Shown piece after piece: positions 29,125 through 37,649 of a stretch of 64,000 nt of DNA; within the stretch, counting starts at the first letter, position 1, and each line of letters opens with the position of its first letter. Source of the DNA: Alcanivorax jadensis T9 (lineage in GTDB: Bacteria > Pseudomonadota > Gammaproteobacteria > Pseudomonadales > Alcanivoracaceae); the NCBI RefSeq assembly GCF_000756655.1, contig NZ_ARXU01000010.1, forward strand, positions 62,001-126,000, written 5' to 3'. The notes under the pieces are model-generated. The model did not search any database, was not told the DNA's origin, and worked only from the letters and a program-made list of their open reading frames with translations. The translations under genes were made by a program, and so were the position numbers.

Positions 29125-29150
29125 CGGCCAGTGCCTCGCCCTTCCTCATG

Positions 29151-29198
29151 CAAGCATGACTTCCCACAAAGACAGAACCCTGTGGGAAGCGATGCTTG
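29151..29198. repeat. REP-like hairpin between the two enzyme genes
   Basis: CAAGCATGACTTCCCACA (29151-29168) pairs with TGTGGGAAGCGATGCTTG (29181-29198), giving 7-bp and 9-bp stems around a two-base internal mismatch. There is no U-tract. It resembles Pseudomonas-type REP sequences and may stabilise mRNA ends. Confidence 0.7.
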
Positions 29199-29268
29199 GT
29201 CGGGGCACCAATCCGCGACTCTCTGAGAGTGCTTAGCCAGCGACAACCTCTTCCATTAAGGAACCGAC

Positions 29269-30702
29269 ATGCTAAAAGACGCCTACCCCTACTACCTCGC
29301 CAACGAAGCCGTCTTCGCCAACCAGGACCTGGATGTCACCGACAAATACAGCGGTGAAGTGGCCACCCGAGTAGCCATGGCCGATGCGGCCACCATTGAT
29401 AAAGCCATCGACGCCGCCGACAAGGCCGCTGGTGCCATGGCAAAACTGGCGCCCTACGAGCGCCAGGCGATCCTCTATCACTGCGTGAAACGCTTTGAAG
29501 AGCGCTACGACGAACTGGCCCTGGCCCTGTGCATTGAAGCCGGCAAACCCATCAAGGATGCCCGTGGCGAAGTGGGCCGCCTGATCGACACCTTCCGGGT
29601 AGCTGCCGAAGAAGCCGTGCGCATTGATGGCGAAATGCCCAACCTGGAGATCTCCGCCCGCGCCAAAGGCTATCGCGGCATGGTCAAGCGCGTGCCCATC
29701 GGCCCCTGCTCATTTATTTCCCCGTTCAACTTCCCGTTGAACCTGGCGGCCCACAAAGTCGCCCCGGCCATCGCTGCCGGCTGCCCCTTTGTGCTCAAGC
29801 CGGCCAGCCGGACTCCCATCGGCGCCATTATCATCGGTGAAGTGCTGGCGGAGACCGATCTGCCCAAAGGCGCGTTTTCCATTTTGCCCTGTCATCGCGA
29901 AGGCGCCGACCTGTTCACCACCGACGAGCGCTTCAAACTGCTCAGCTTTACCGGCAGCCCGGATGTGGGCTGGGACCTGAAAGCCCGCGCCGGCAAAAAA
30001 CCGGTGATCCTGGAGCTGGGCGGCAATGCAGCCGTGATCGTCGATGAAGATGCGGACCTGAACGATGCCATGGAACGTATCGTCTTCGGCGCCTTTTACC
30101 AGTCTGGCCAGAGCTGCATCGGCGTACAGCGCATCCTGATCCACGATGCCATCTACGACGAACTGAAAGCCAAACTGGTGGAAAAAACCGCCGCCCTGAA
30201 AATGGGCGACCCGAAAGACGAAGACACCTTTATCGGCCCGGTGATTTCCGAAGGCGAAGCGAAACGTCTGGAAAACTGGATCAATGAAGCGGTGGATGCC
30301 GGCGCCACCCTGCTGGTGGGCGGCAAGCGCGATGGCGCCATGCTGCAAGCCACACTGCTGGAAAATGCCCCCAAGGGCACCAACATCGTGGAAGAGGAAG
30401 CCTTCGGCCCGGTGGCGGTGGTCAGCCGTTTCAGCGATTTCGACGACGCGTTGAACACCGTCAACGAATCCAAGTTCGGCCTGCAGGCCGGCATCTTCAC
30501 CCGCGACCTGTACAAGGCCCACAAAGCCTGGGACGAACTGGAAGTGGGCGGCGTGGTGATCGGCGACGTACCCAGCTGGCGGGTAGACAACATGCCCTAC
30601 GGCGGCGTGAAGGATTCCGGCCTGGGCCGAGAAGGCATTCGCTGGGCCATCAACGACATGACAGAAGAACGACTGCTGGTGATCCGCACCCCGCAGCCCT
30701 GA
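29269..30702 (+). CDS. NAD(P)-dependent aldehyde dehydrogenase
   Basis: This 477-residue enzyme oxidises an aldehyde to its acid. The catalytic Cys is in YQSGQSCIGVQR (about residue 287), the general base Glu in VILELGGNAAVI, and the cofactor region is ISPFNFPLNLAAHKVAPAI and FTGSPDVGWDLKA. Length is normal. It resembles the lactaldehyde/glyceraldehyde-3-phosphate (non-phosphorylating) branch, but substrate preference cannot be fixed. It follows the acetolactate-synthase-like gene and is closed by a strong terminator, so the two are probably co-transcribed. Confidence 0.92.
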   Translation: MLKDAYPYYLANEAVFANQDLDVTDKYSGEVATRVAMADAATIDKAIDAADKAAGAMAKLAPYERQAILYHCVKRFEERYDELALALCIEAGKPIKDARGEVGRLIDTFRVAAEEAVRIDGEMPNLEISARAKGYRGMVKRVPIGPCSFISPFNFPLNLAAHKVAPAIAAGCPFVLKPASRTPIGAIIIGEVLAETDLPKGAFSILPCHREGADLFTTDERFKLLSFTGSPDVGWDLKARAGKKPVILELGGNAAVIVDEDADLNDAMERIVFGAFYQSGQSCIGVQRILIHDAIYDELKAKLVEKTAALKMGDPKDEDTFIGPVISEGEAKRLENWINEAVDAGATLLVGGKRDGAMLQATLLENAPKGTNIVEEEAFGPVAVVSRFSDFDDALNTVNESKFGLQAGIFTRDLYKAHKAWDELEVGGVVIGDVPSWRVDNMPYGGVKDSGLGREGIRWAINDMTEERLLVIRTPQP

Positions 30703-30730
30703 CCGGTTACCTCCCTCAGGACCAGGGAGT

Positions 30731-30766
30731 ACGGGCCCGTTATCGCAAGGTAGCGGGCCCGTTTCT
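30731..30766 (+). terminator. Intrinsic terminator after the aldehyde dehydrogenase
   Basis: ACGGGCCCGTTA pairs with TAGCGGGCCCGT (one G-T pair) around an 8-base loop and is followed by TTTCT. Confidence 0.8.
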
Positions 30767-31030
30767 CGATCACGTTGAATAATTAGCCAAAAAAACCAGG
30801 CCCCTGGAACTGCCCTGCATTAGACACATGGCTGCTTCACCAAGCGCTCACCGTTTATTTGCTACCAATAGCACTCCAATTACTACCATCCATCCGCATT
30901 TTACGTCCTATTACAGGTTTCTTGTTTACTAAGCAAATCGTCCTAGGCATATTTGCGTCACACCAGAAGTGTGACTTAGTTCACATATTTTTATACCAAC
31001 ATCCGGTCTGAGACCGGCCAGGAGAACCCA
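30767..31030 (+). promoter_or_regulatory. Control region of the pilus operon with a perfect CRP/Vfr site
   Basis: TGTGACTTAGTTCACA (30970-30985) is a perfect CRP-type palindrome (TGTGA-N6-TCACA). A -10-like TATACC follows at 30992, so the site overlaps the core promoter. Next, CCGGTCTGAGACCGG (31003-31017) is a perfect palindrome ending just before the ribosome-binding site AGGAGA. The rest is AT-rich and has no gene. Confidence 0.7.
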
Positions 31031-31537
31031 ATGAAGAAACTCTATACGGCTTCTGCACTGACTGCGGCCCTACTCTGTGCCCCCCTGGCTAGCCAGGCAG
31101 CCACTGAAACCGACACCTTCGAGGTACTGCTCACTCTGCTTGCCTCATGCACTATTGATCAGGCCACGGATCTGGATTTCGGCACACAGACCGAAGCCGA
31201 TGTGAACGCCGGGGGCGTCACATCCACCAGCACCGTCGGTGTTACCTGCTCTACTGGCACGGCCTACGATATCGGCCTGAGTGGCACCAATGGCAGCCGC
31301 GCCATGACCACCGCTGCAGGATCATCGGTAGCGTATGAGCTGTACCAAGATGCCGGTAACAGCACCGACTGGGACAATACCAGCGTGGTCTCCGACACGG
31401 GTAACAGTGCCCAGCAGGATTTCATCGTATACGGCCTGATTCCCGCCCAGACAGCGACCATTGATGCTGCTGACAACATCGACGGCGACACCGGTATCGA
31501 CCTGAGTGATACCGTCACCGTGACCGTCACATTCTGA
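31031..31537 (+). CDS. Csu-type major pilin, spore coat U domain
   Basis: This 168-residue protein starts with a signal peptide (KKLYTASALTAALLCAPLASQA) and is a single spore-coat-U/Csu pilin domain. It has a paired Cys near CTIDQATDLDFG and a second at GVTCSTGTAY, and a C-terminal strand ending TVTVTVTF, typical of subunits assembled by donor-strand exchange. The ATG follows AGGAGA. As the first and simplest gene of a pilus operon it is probably the shaft subunit. A CRP-like site upstream suggests control by carbon status. Confidence 0.88.
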   Translation: MKKLYTASALTAALLCAPLASQAATETDTFEVLLTLLASCTIDQATDLDFGTQTEADVNAGGVTSTSTVGVTCSTGTAYDIGLSGTNGSRAMTTAAGSSVAYELYQDAGNSTDWDNTSVVSDTGNSAQQDFIVYGLIPAQTATIDAADNIDGDTGIDLSDTVTVTVTF

Positions 31538-31598
31538 TCCGCATAGCCGTCGTTTACCGCCCCCACTGTGGGGCGGACACATTCGGGGATGCATTTGC

Positions 31599-34082
31599 GT
31601 GAAAATATTACCCACGTCAATTCGCCGCTTGCCAGAGAGTCAGGTGCCCGCCGCCCCTGCCTGCCTGCTCGCGGCGTTTTTGTGCTGGTCCGGACCTGCC
31701 TGGGGGCAAGATTCAAGGCTTGCAGATGCCGGTGAGGCACAGCAGAACCAGGTATCTCTGAATCAAACCTTCTCGCAGTCAGATGTTGCCCGCCTTCGCG
31801 CCCAGGCCAGTGGCAACAGTAACGCTGCCTATATTGCTTATCCGCAACTTATCCTCAATGGCGCAGCTACCGCTCACATGCTGCCCACCCAGGTCTATGG
31901 CCAAGAGCTGGCTGTAGAAACCCGGGAATTACAAAAAATCGGCGTTCAATTTCCGACTCCGCCCCAGGCCCAATGGCAGAGCCTTGATGAGATGGGCATT
32001 GCCGGTCGGTACGATAACAATGCCCAACAGATCAATCTGGTTGTGCCTGCAGAGTGGCTGCCTAACCAGTCGTTCACGGCTGGTACCTTCCAGAGCAACA
32101 CTCCGGTGCAGCGGGGCCAGGGTGCACTGCTGAACTATGATGCATTTAGCACTCGACAGGAAAACGGTGACCAAACCACCTCTGCCAGTCATGAGGCTCG
32201 TTTTTTCGGGGACTGGGGCGCTTTCAGCAGTAGCGGGGTGGTGCGTTGGAACGATTCGGACCCGGAAACCTCCGGGGACTATGTGCGGCTGGACAGTTTC
32301 TGGCGCTATACCAACCCTGACAAAATGCGCACCTATGTGGTTGGCGACACACTGAATGGGGCATTGAGCTGGACCCCGACCGTACGGCTCGCCGGTGTCC
32401 AGGTGTCACGCAATTTTGCCTCTCGCCCGGATCTGATTACCTTCCCGCTTCCTGAAATCAGTGGCTCCGCAACACTTCCGTCTGCTCTGGAAGTCTTCGT
32501 CAACGACTTGCGGCTCACAGAACAGGATGTTCAGCCGGGTCCTTTCCTGCTGGAAACCTCACCCCGCCTTACCGGGCTAGGGGAAGTCCAGGTCGTCACC
32601 ACTGACACCCTGGGGCGGCAAGTCAGCCAGACCGTTCCCTTTTATGTCAGCCCACAATTGCTGCGAGAGGGTTATTGGGACTATTCCGCCACGGTGGGCG
32701 CCCCCCGGCGCTTCTATAGCGTGCGCTCCAATGATTACGACAACGACCCGGTCGCCACCGGGGTAGCACGTTATGGCCTCAACGACCGCGTCACTCTGGA
32801 AGCCACCGCAAATGCCAGTGAATCCCTCACCAATGCCGGCGCCGGCGTAGTGTTCCGCCCCGGATTACTGGGGGTCAGCAATGTGTCTCTGGCGCACGGC
32901 GAGGATGACATCAGCCAGGGGACGCAGTGGGCGGCCGGGCATGAATTCCGCACCCGCCGTTTTGGTCTCAGCGGTCAATACACACGCCGCACCGAGGGGT
33001 ACAGAGATCTGGGCAACAGCCTGGATATTCGCCCGGCCATCGAAAGCAGCCTGCAGATCAATGGCAGCCTGAACCTGGGCCGCCGCCAGGGCAGCCTCAA
33101 TGCCAGCTATCTGGACACAAAGCTATTTAATGGCGATGAAAACCGCTTTCTGGTGATTGGCCACAACCGTACACTTTGGCGGCAACTATCGCTGACCCTG
33201 AGTGTTAACCAGAACCTGGATGATAGTGAGGATCGCACCTGGCTGGCCTCGTTCAATTACTATCTCGATCGCTCCCAGGATCGCCCTGTGCAAGCAGGCG
33301 CGCGTATCAGCCATGATGAAAAAACCGACGATACCAGCACCGTTCTGACCCTGCAGCGCCAGGTGGAACAGTTCTGGGACCTGGGCTGGGATCTGGCCTA
33401 TAGCCCAGATTCAGACGGCATCCGGCGGGCCAGCGGTCGCTGGTGGACGCCTTATCTGGATGTGCAAGCCGGCGTGTTCCGTCAGCAGGATAGCACCAAT
33501 ACCTTTGCCAACCTGAGCGGTTCCCTGGTGACCAATTACGAAGACGTGTTTGCCGCCAACACCATGAACGACAGCTTTGCCATTGTCGACGCCGGTGACT
33601 TCACCAATGTCCCGGTTCGCCGTGCTAACCGGGTAATCGGCCATACCAATCGCAACGGCACATTGTTGTTGCCCGACATGATTCCTTTCACGGAAAACAA
33701 GCTGAACATTGATGTCAACGATCTGCCGGTGGATGCCCGGATCGGTGACACGGAATTACTGATCAAACCCGCAGACCTTACCGGCATCACCGCACGCTTC
33801 TCGGTGGAACAAATACACAGTGCGGTTGTTGTGATACATGATCCCCAAGGCAAACCGCTCCCTGCCGGAAGCCGAGCACTCTTCAGTGACGATGATGTCA
33901 CGGTAGTGGGCTACGATGGAGAAGTCTTTATTCAGGGCCTGGAGGCGGGCGAGAATACGCTGGATATTATTGACAATGGCAAACGGTGTACCGCCGATTT
34001 CAATTTCACACCCGCGCCAGGAACCTTGCCACGGATTGGTCCCTATACTTGTCATCCAACGTCTGAAACCAGCAATCCATAA
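31599..34082 (+). CDS. Outer-membrane usher of an archaic (Csu-type) pilus
   Basis: This 827-residue FimD/PapC-type usher begins at GTG 31599 with GGGGA upstream. A signal peptide runs to about AWGQDS. An N-terminal periplasmic domain, a beta-barrel with plug (ALEVFVNDLRLTEQDVQPGPF; GLGEVQVVTTDTLGRQ) and C-terminal domains follow. The Cys pair near the end (NGKRCTADFNF ... GPYTCHP) is typical. It lies before the chaperone gene, whereas in csu operons the chaperone usually comes first. The pilin, usher, chaperone and tip genes have short spacers and form one operon. Confidence 0.92.
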   Translation: MKILPTSIRRLPESQVPAAPACLLAAFLCWSGPAWGQDSRLADAGEAQQNQVSLNQTFSQSDVARLRAQASGNSNAAYIAYPQLILNGAATAHMLPTQVYGQELAVETRELQKIGVQFPTPPQAQWQSLDEMGIAGRYDNNAQQINLVVPAEWLPNQSFTAGTFQSNTPVQRGQGALLNYDAFSTRQENGDQTTSASHEARFFGDWGAFSSSGVVRWNDSDPETSGDYVRLDSFWRYTNPDKMRTYVVGDTLNGALSWTPTVRLAGVQVSRNFASRPDLITFPLPEISGSATLPSALEVFVNDLRLTEQDVQPGPFLLETSPRLTGLGEVQVVTTDTLGRQVSQTVPFYVSPQLLREGYWDYSATVGAPRRFYSVRSNDYDNDPVATGVARYGLNDRVTLEATANASESLTNAGAGVVFRPGLLGVSNVSLAHGEDDISQGTQWAAGHEFRTRRFGLSGQYTRRTEGYRDLGNSLDIRPAIESSLQINGSLNLGRRQGSLNASYLDTKLFNGDENRFLVIGHNRTLWRQLSLTLSVNQNLDDSEDRTWLASFNYYLDRSQDRPVQAGARISHDEKTDDTSTVLTLQRQVEQFWDLGWDLAYSPDSDGIRRASGRWWTPYLDVQAGVFRQQDSTNTFANLSGSLVTNYEDVFAANTMNDSFAIVDAGDFTNVPVRRANRVIGHTNRNGTLLLPDMIPFTENKLNIDVNDLPVDARIGDTELLIKPADLTGITARFSVEQIHSAVVVIHDPQGKPLPAGSRALFSDDDVTVVGYDGEVFIQGLEAGENTLDIIDNGKRCTADFNFTPAPGTLPRIGPYTCHPTSETSNP

Positions 34083-34088
34083 AGAGTA

Positions 34089-34790
34089 ATGTGCATCATG
34101 ATCAAACGCTTTGCTGTCCTCATCGTCCCCGTGCTGCTGACCCTGGCACCCTCCTTAATGGCCGGACAGCTAACCGTGGCTCCCATCCGGCTCACCATGA
34201 GCCCGACGCAGCCCAACGCCACCTTCACCCTTACCAATGGCTCCAATGAAGATGGCTTCTACCAGCTACAGCTTTTTGCCTGGGAACAGGAAGGCGGTGA
34301 AACTCAGCTCAAAAGACAACAGGATCTGGTAATCACCCCCCCGGTGACCATGATCCCAGGCAACAGCGATCAGATAGTACGAGTAGTGAGGCAACGGCCT
34401 ACGGACTCTGAAAAGGAAAAAAGCTATCGCCTGATCATCAGCGAAGTCCCGGATACCGAATCGGAGCGCGGTGCCCAACTGAAAGTGCTACTCAGGCTTT
34501 CCGTGCCGGTGTTTGTCGGCGACAAGAGCCAGACCCATGCGCTGTCAGTCACGCGACAACAGGGTCGCTTTGTCATTCATAACGGTGGCAATGGCCATGC
34601 CCGTCTTGTCGACGCCTATTGGCTGGATAATCAACAACAACGCCACATTATTCACAAAGGCCTGGCAGGTTACGTGCTTCCCGATAGCGAGCTGTGGCTG
34701 GACACCGATGACTTTAGCGGCCAGCCTGTTGCAGTAACATTTACCGCCAACGGCAAGAGCCTGACGTTGCCCGTTGAGGAGGAAAAATGA
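34089..34790 (+). CDS. Periplasmic pilus chaperone (PapD-like)
   Basis: This 233-residue chaperone has a signal peptide (FAVLIVPVLLTLAPSLMAG) and an N-terminal immunoglobulin-like domain beginning LTVAPIRLTMSPTQPNATFTL. It also has RVVRQRPTDSEKEKSYRLII, which matches the subunit-binding Arg/Lys strand of the family. It would hold and cap pilin subunits and pass them to the usher. ATGs at 34089 and 34098 are both possible. It starts six bases after the usher stop and overlaps the tip gene by four bases. Confidence 0.88.
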   Translation: MCIMIKRFAVLIVPVLLTLAPSLMAGQLTVAPIRLTMSPTQPNATFTLTNGSNEDGFYQLQLFAWEQEGGETQLKRQQDLVITPPVTMIPGNSDQIVRVVRQRPTDSEKEKSYRLIISEVPDTESERGAQLKVLLRLSVPVFVGDKSQTHALSVTRQQGRFVIHNGGNGHARLVDAYWLDNQQQRHIIHKGLAGYVLPDSELWLDTDDFSGQPVAVTFTANGKSLTLPVEEEK

Positions 34791-35740
34791 AAAGGGGAAA
34801 CGTGCTGCTGGGCGGTGCCGTGCTCTTTCTGACACCCTGTGCATGGGGTGCTGTAAATTGCAGCTTACAGGGCAGTCCAACCCTGGACTTCGGCAACGTG
34901 GATCCCTTTACCGGCGGTAATGTACTAACACAGGTTACGGTGAACTGGTCTTGTACCCGTGGTTTCTTTGATTCGAACCAGAACACCATGTGCGTCCACG
35001 TCGCCAATGACAACAGCGGAGGCATGCTACCGAGACGACTGGTAGCCAATAGCAATCAGCCCCCGTCTATCCCCTTTAATGTCTATACCTCTGCAGCCAG
35101 AGTAGAGGTAGTCGGGCAACCGGGCGGAGCTACAAACTCCGGCATACCCGTCAATGTGAACATGCCGTTCTTCACCTTCAATGACAGCGGTACCGTTACC
35201 CTATATGGGTTGCTTCCTGGCCCGCTGCCGGGCACCACTCGAGCAGAGTTTCATCAAGCACTGATGACCGGCTCCCAGGTACGCGTGCGCACGGGCGGCT
35301 TCAACCAGAGCTGCAGTGCAGGGGCCGGCGCCATTACCGACAACTACACCCTGACCGCCCAGGTAACCATCCCGGATCAATGCCAGGTGGCAGCCACCGA
35401 TCTGGATTTTGGTACCCGCAATACTCCCCTCGCTCAAGTGGATAGCACCTCCACCGTGACCGTGCGCTGTACAAACAGTACCGACTTCGAGGTCGGCCTC
35501 AACGGAGGGCTTACCGGTAATCGGGAGATGACCAATGGCACCGATCAGGTGGCCTACGAGCTTTATCAGGATGCGGCCCGCTCCGTAGACTGGGGTAACA
35601 CGCCAGGCACCCTCCAGACGGGTATCGGGCTGGGCACTGGCTCAGCAATAAACCTCACAGTTTACGGGCGCGTTTTCGCCAACCCCACCGCCGAGGCGGG
35701 CAGTTACTCCGATACCGTCACGGTTGAAGTTACGTTTTAG
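34787..35740 (+). CDS. Two-domain spore coat U pilus tip protein (CsuE-like)
   Basis: This 317-residue protein has a signal peptide followed by two spore-coat-U domains. The first (about residues 24-165) is atypical, with hydrophobic loops (NMPFFTFNDSGTVTLYGLLP). The second (about residues 180-317) closely resembles the major pilin, including VAYELYQDAA and the final TVTVEVTF. In csu pili a two-domain subunit forms the tip adhesin. It starts by overlapping the chaperone stop (ATGA) and closes the operon. Confidence 0.85.
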   Translation: MKRGNVLLGGAVLFLTPCAWGAVNCSLQGSPTLDFGNVDPFTGGNVLTQVTVNWSCTRGFFDSNQNTMCVHVANDNSGGMLPRRLVANSNQPPSIPFNVYTSAARVEVVGQPGGATNSGIPVNVNMPFFTFNDSGTVTLYGLLPGPLPGTTRAEFHQALMTGSQVRVRTGGFNQSCSAGAGAITDNYTLTAQVTIPDQCQVAATDLDFGTRNTPLAQVDSTSTVTVRCTNSTDFEVGLNGGLTGNREMTNGTDQVAYELYQDAARSVDWGNTPGTLQTGIGLGTGSAINLTVYGRVFANPTAEAGSYSDTVTVEVTF

Positions 35741-35850
35741 GCCGACACAAGAAACCCGTCTCCTCCTGACGGCAAAGGCCCTGATGTTATTGAGCGCTTG
35801 GCAAAAACAGGCAATGGTTGTTCCTCGGCCATTGCGGTAGTAACGGTCAC

Positions 35851-37518
35851 TCAATAAGCGTTTTCTGTATCGCGCTCGCGTGAAACTGTTGCTTTTCCCT
35901 GTTCCCCAATCGATACCATTTCTGCTGCTGGAACCAATGAGCCATCTACAGGGTCACGAGCAGACAATTGATGATGATATTCCAGCGCCCGCTGCCATTG
36001 CTCCAGAAACCAGCGTCCCTGACTCAGACTTTGCAACGCCAGATCCAGGGATTGGCGGGACAGTTTGCCAGCCATGGCATTCGCCAGCAGTGCACTCTTG
36101 GTACTTTCATATTGCCCAAGCAGAGACGCATCCGCTCCCCGTTCACCGCCACGCTGCCAGTCCTGTTCCATCACTCTGCTGGCATTGGCAAACCAGTGTG
36201 ACAGTAACGCCTGAATAACAGGCCAGTCAGAGTGGCGCTGCATGGCCAGGCCGAAACCATTGAGCCGTTGCAGGGTTTCATCCATGTTCACCAGGTTTCC
36301 CTGCAGCCGCCACCCCATCTGAAAGGCTGCCACCTGCTCATCCACCAGTTGTTGTCGAGCCACATCGGCAAGGAAATCCCCCACACCGGCATGCAACCGG
36401 GTTCGATCCGCGATTTGCTCCAGACGATCAGAATCAGGTGCCGGTAAGGTGGCCAGCGCCTGCGGATACTGCGCCAGCAAACGCTGCATTTCCTGACTCA
36501 GCGCCACTCTCGCCGCATCCGGTAATGTCACCAGGTTTCTGTCGAGAAATTGTAGCTGTACGGTGCTCTTCTGACGCTCACCAAAACGGCGCAAGAGGAA
36601 GCGGCTCAGAGGCGGTTCCAGCGGCCACATCAGTGCAATGCCCAACAGGTTGAAGCAGGTATGGAACAGCGCCAGTTGCGCTGCGGGATCACCATCCAGC
36701 TGCCACAGCCCGGCCAGGTAGCCCACCAGGTCCAACAAGGGGCTCAGTAATAACAGCGCCATCACACCAGTGAGAATATTGAACAGAACATGGGCCACCG
36801 CCAGACGTCGCGCATTGGCCGTCGCCCCAAGCGTAGCCAACAACGCTGTGGAGGTAGTGCCCACATTCGCGCCGATCACCACTGCCGCCGCCTCGCGAAA
36901 ACCCAACAACCCGCCAGCCAGAGCCGTGAGCACCAACGCTACAGCGGCACTGGAGGACTGCATCAGGGTGGTCAGAATAATACCCACCAGAATCAGCCAC
37001 ACCAACGGTGTTCCGGCATCGGGTAACGGGAAACTCTCTCCCATGTGCTGGAACCCGCTGGACAGTACCTCGATGCCCAGAAACAACACGCCAAACCCCG
37101 CCAGCGCCATACCCAGATTGCGATAACGGTCCGCCGGCGCAAACACCCGCATCAGGGCACCGATACCCACCAATGGCAGGGCGATGGCATTGATCTGAAA
37201 CTTGACCCCTACCAGCGCCACCACCCAGGCCGTCAGCGTGGTACCCAGATTGCTGCCAAAGATCACCCACACCGCCCGTTCGAATCGCAACAGGCCGGTA
37301 TTGACGAAACCCAGTGCCGCCACCGTTATGGCGCTGGATGACTGCACCAGCGCCGTCAACAAGGTGCCGGACAACAGACCACGCAGGCGATTGCGAGTCC
37401 AACTGGCCAGCAGCTTTTCCAGTGACGCACCGGCAGCCACTTTCAGCCCTTCGGTGATCAACCACATGCCCAGCAGAAAAAGGCCCACACCACCCAGTAC
37501 CGTTGTTACATACTCCAT
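35851..37518 (-). CDS. Na+/phosphate cotransporter family protein (NptA/YjbB-like)
   Basis: This 555-residue membrane protein has two copies of the QSSSA transport motif (LVQSSSAITVAALGF and LMQSSSAAVALVLTA), each in an inverted membrane repeat, and a C-terminal cytoplasmic PhoU-like helical region of about 200 residues. It would move phosphate with sodium. The ATG at 37518 (MEYVTTVLGG) is preferred; an upstream start at 37545 would add residues unlike the family. It is divergent from the phosphoketolase-family gene, with about 130 bp between, suggesting a shared phosphate-related context. Confidence 0.9.
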   Translation of the reverse strand: MEYVTTVLGGVGLFLLGMWLITEGLKVAAGASLEKLLASWTRNRLRGLLSGTLLTALVQSSSAITVAALGFVNTGLLRFERAVWVIFGSNLGTTLTAWVVALVGVKFQINAIALPLVGIGALMRVFAPADRYRNLGMALAGFGVLFLGIEVLSSGFQHMGESFPLPDAGTPLVWLILVGIILTTLMQSSSAAVALVLTALAGGLLGFREAAAVVIGANVGTTSTALLATLGATANARRLAVAHVLFNILTGVMALLLLSPLLDLVGYLAGLWQLDGDPAAQLALFHTCFNLLGIALMWPLEPPLSRFLLRRFGERQKSTVQLQFLDRNLVTLPDAARVALSQEMQRLLAQYPQALATLPAPDSDRLEQIADRTRLHAGVGDFLADVARQQLVDEQVAAFQMGWRLQGNLVNMDETLQRLNGFGLAMQRHSDWPVIQALLSHWFANASRVMEQDWQRGGERGADASLLGQYESTKSALLANAMAGKLSRQSLDLALQSLSQGRWFLEQWQRALEYHHQLSARDPVDGSLVPAAEMVSIGEQGKATVSRERDTENAY

Positions 37519-37649
37519 TGCTACGTCTCTGCTCCTTGTCAACAAATCAGTGACGGACTGCTGTCATACTATCTGCGTTTCACTCCCTGGCGTCATCACT
37601 ATCGCTTCAGCCATGATGAACCACGACGATCAGACAGACACGGAGAGCA

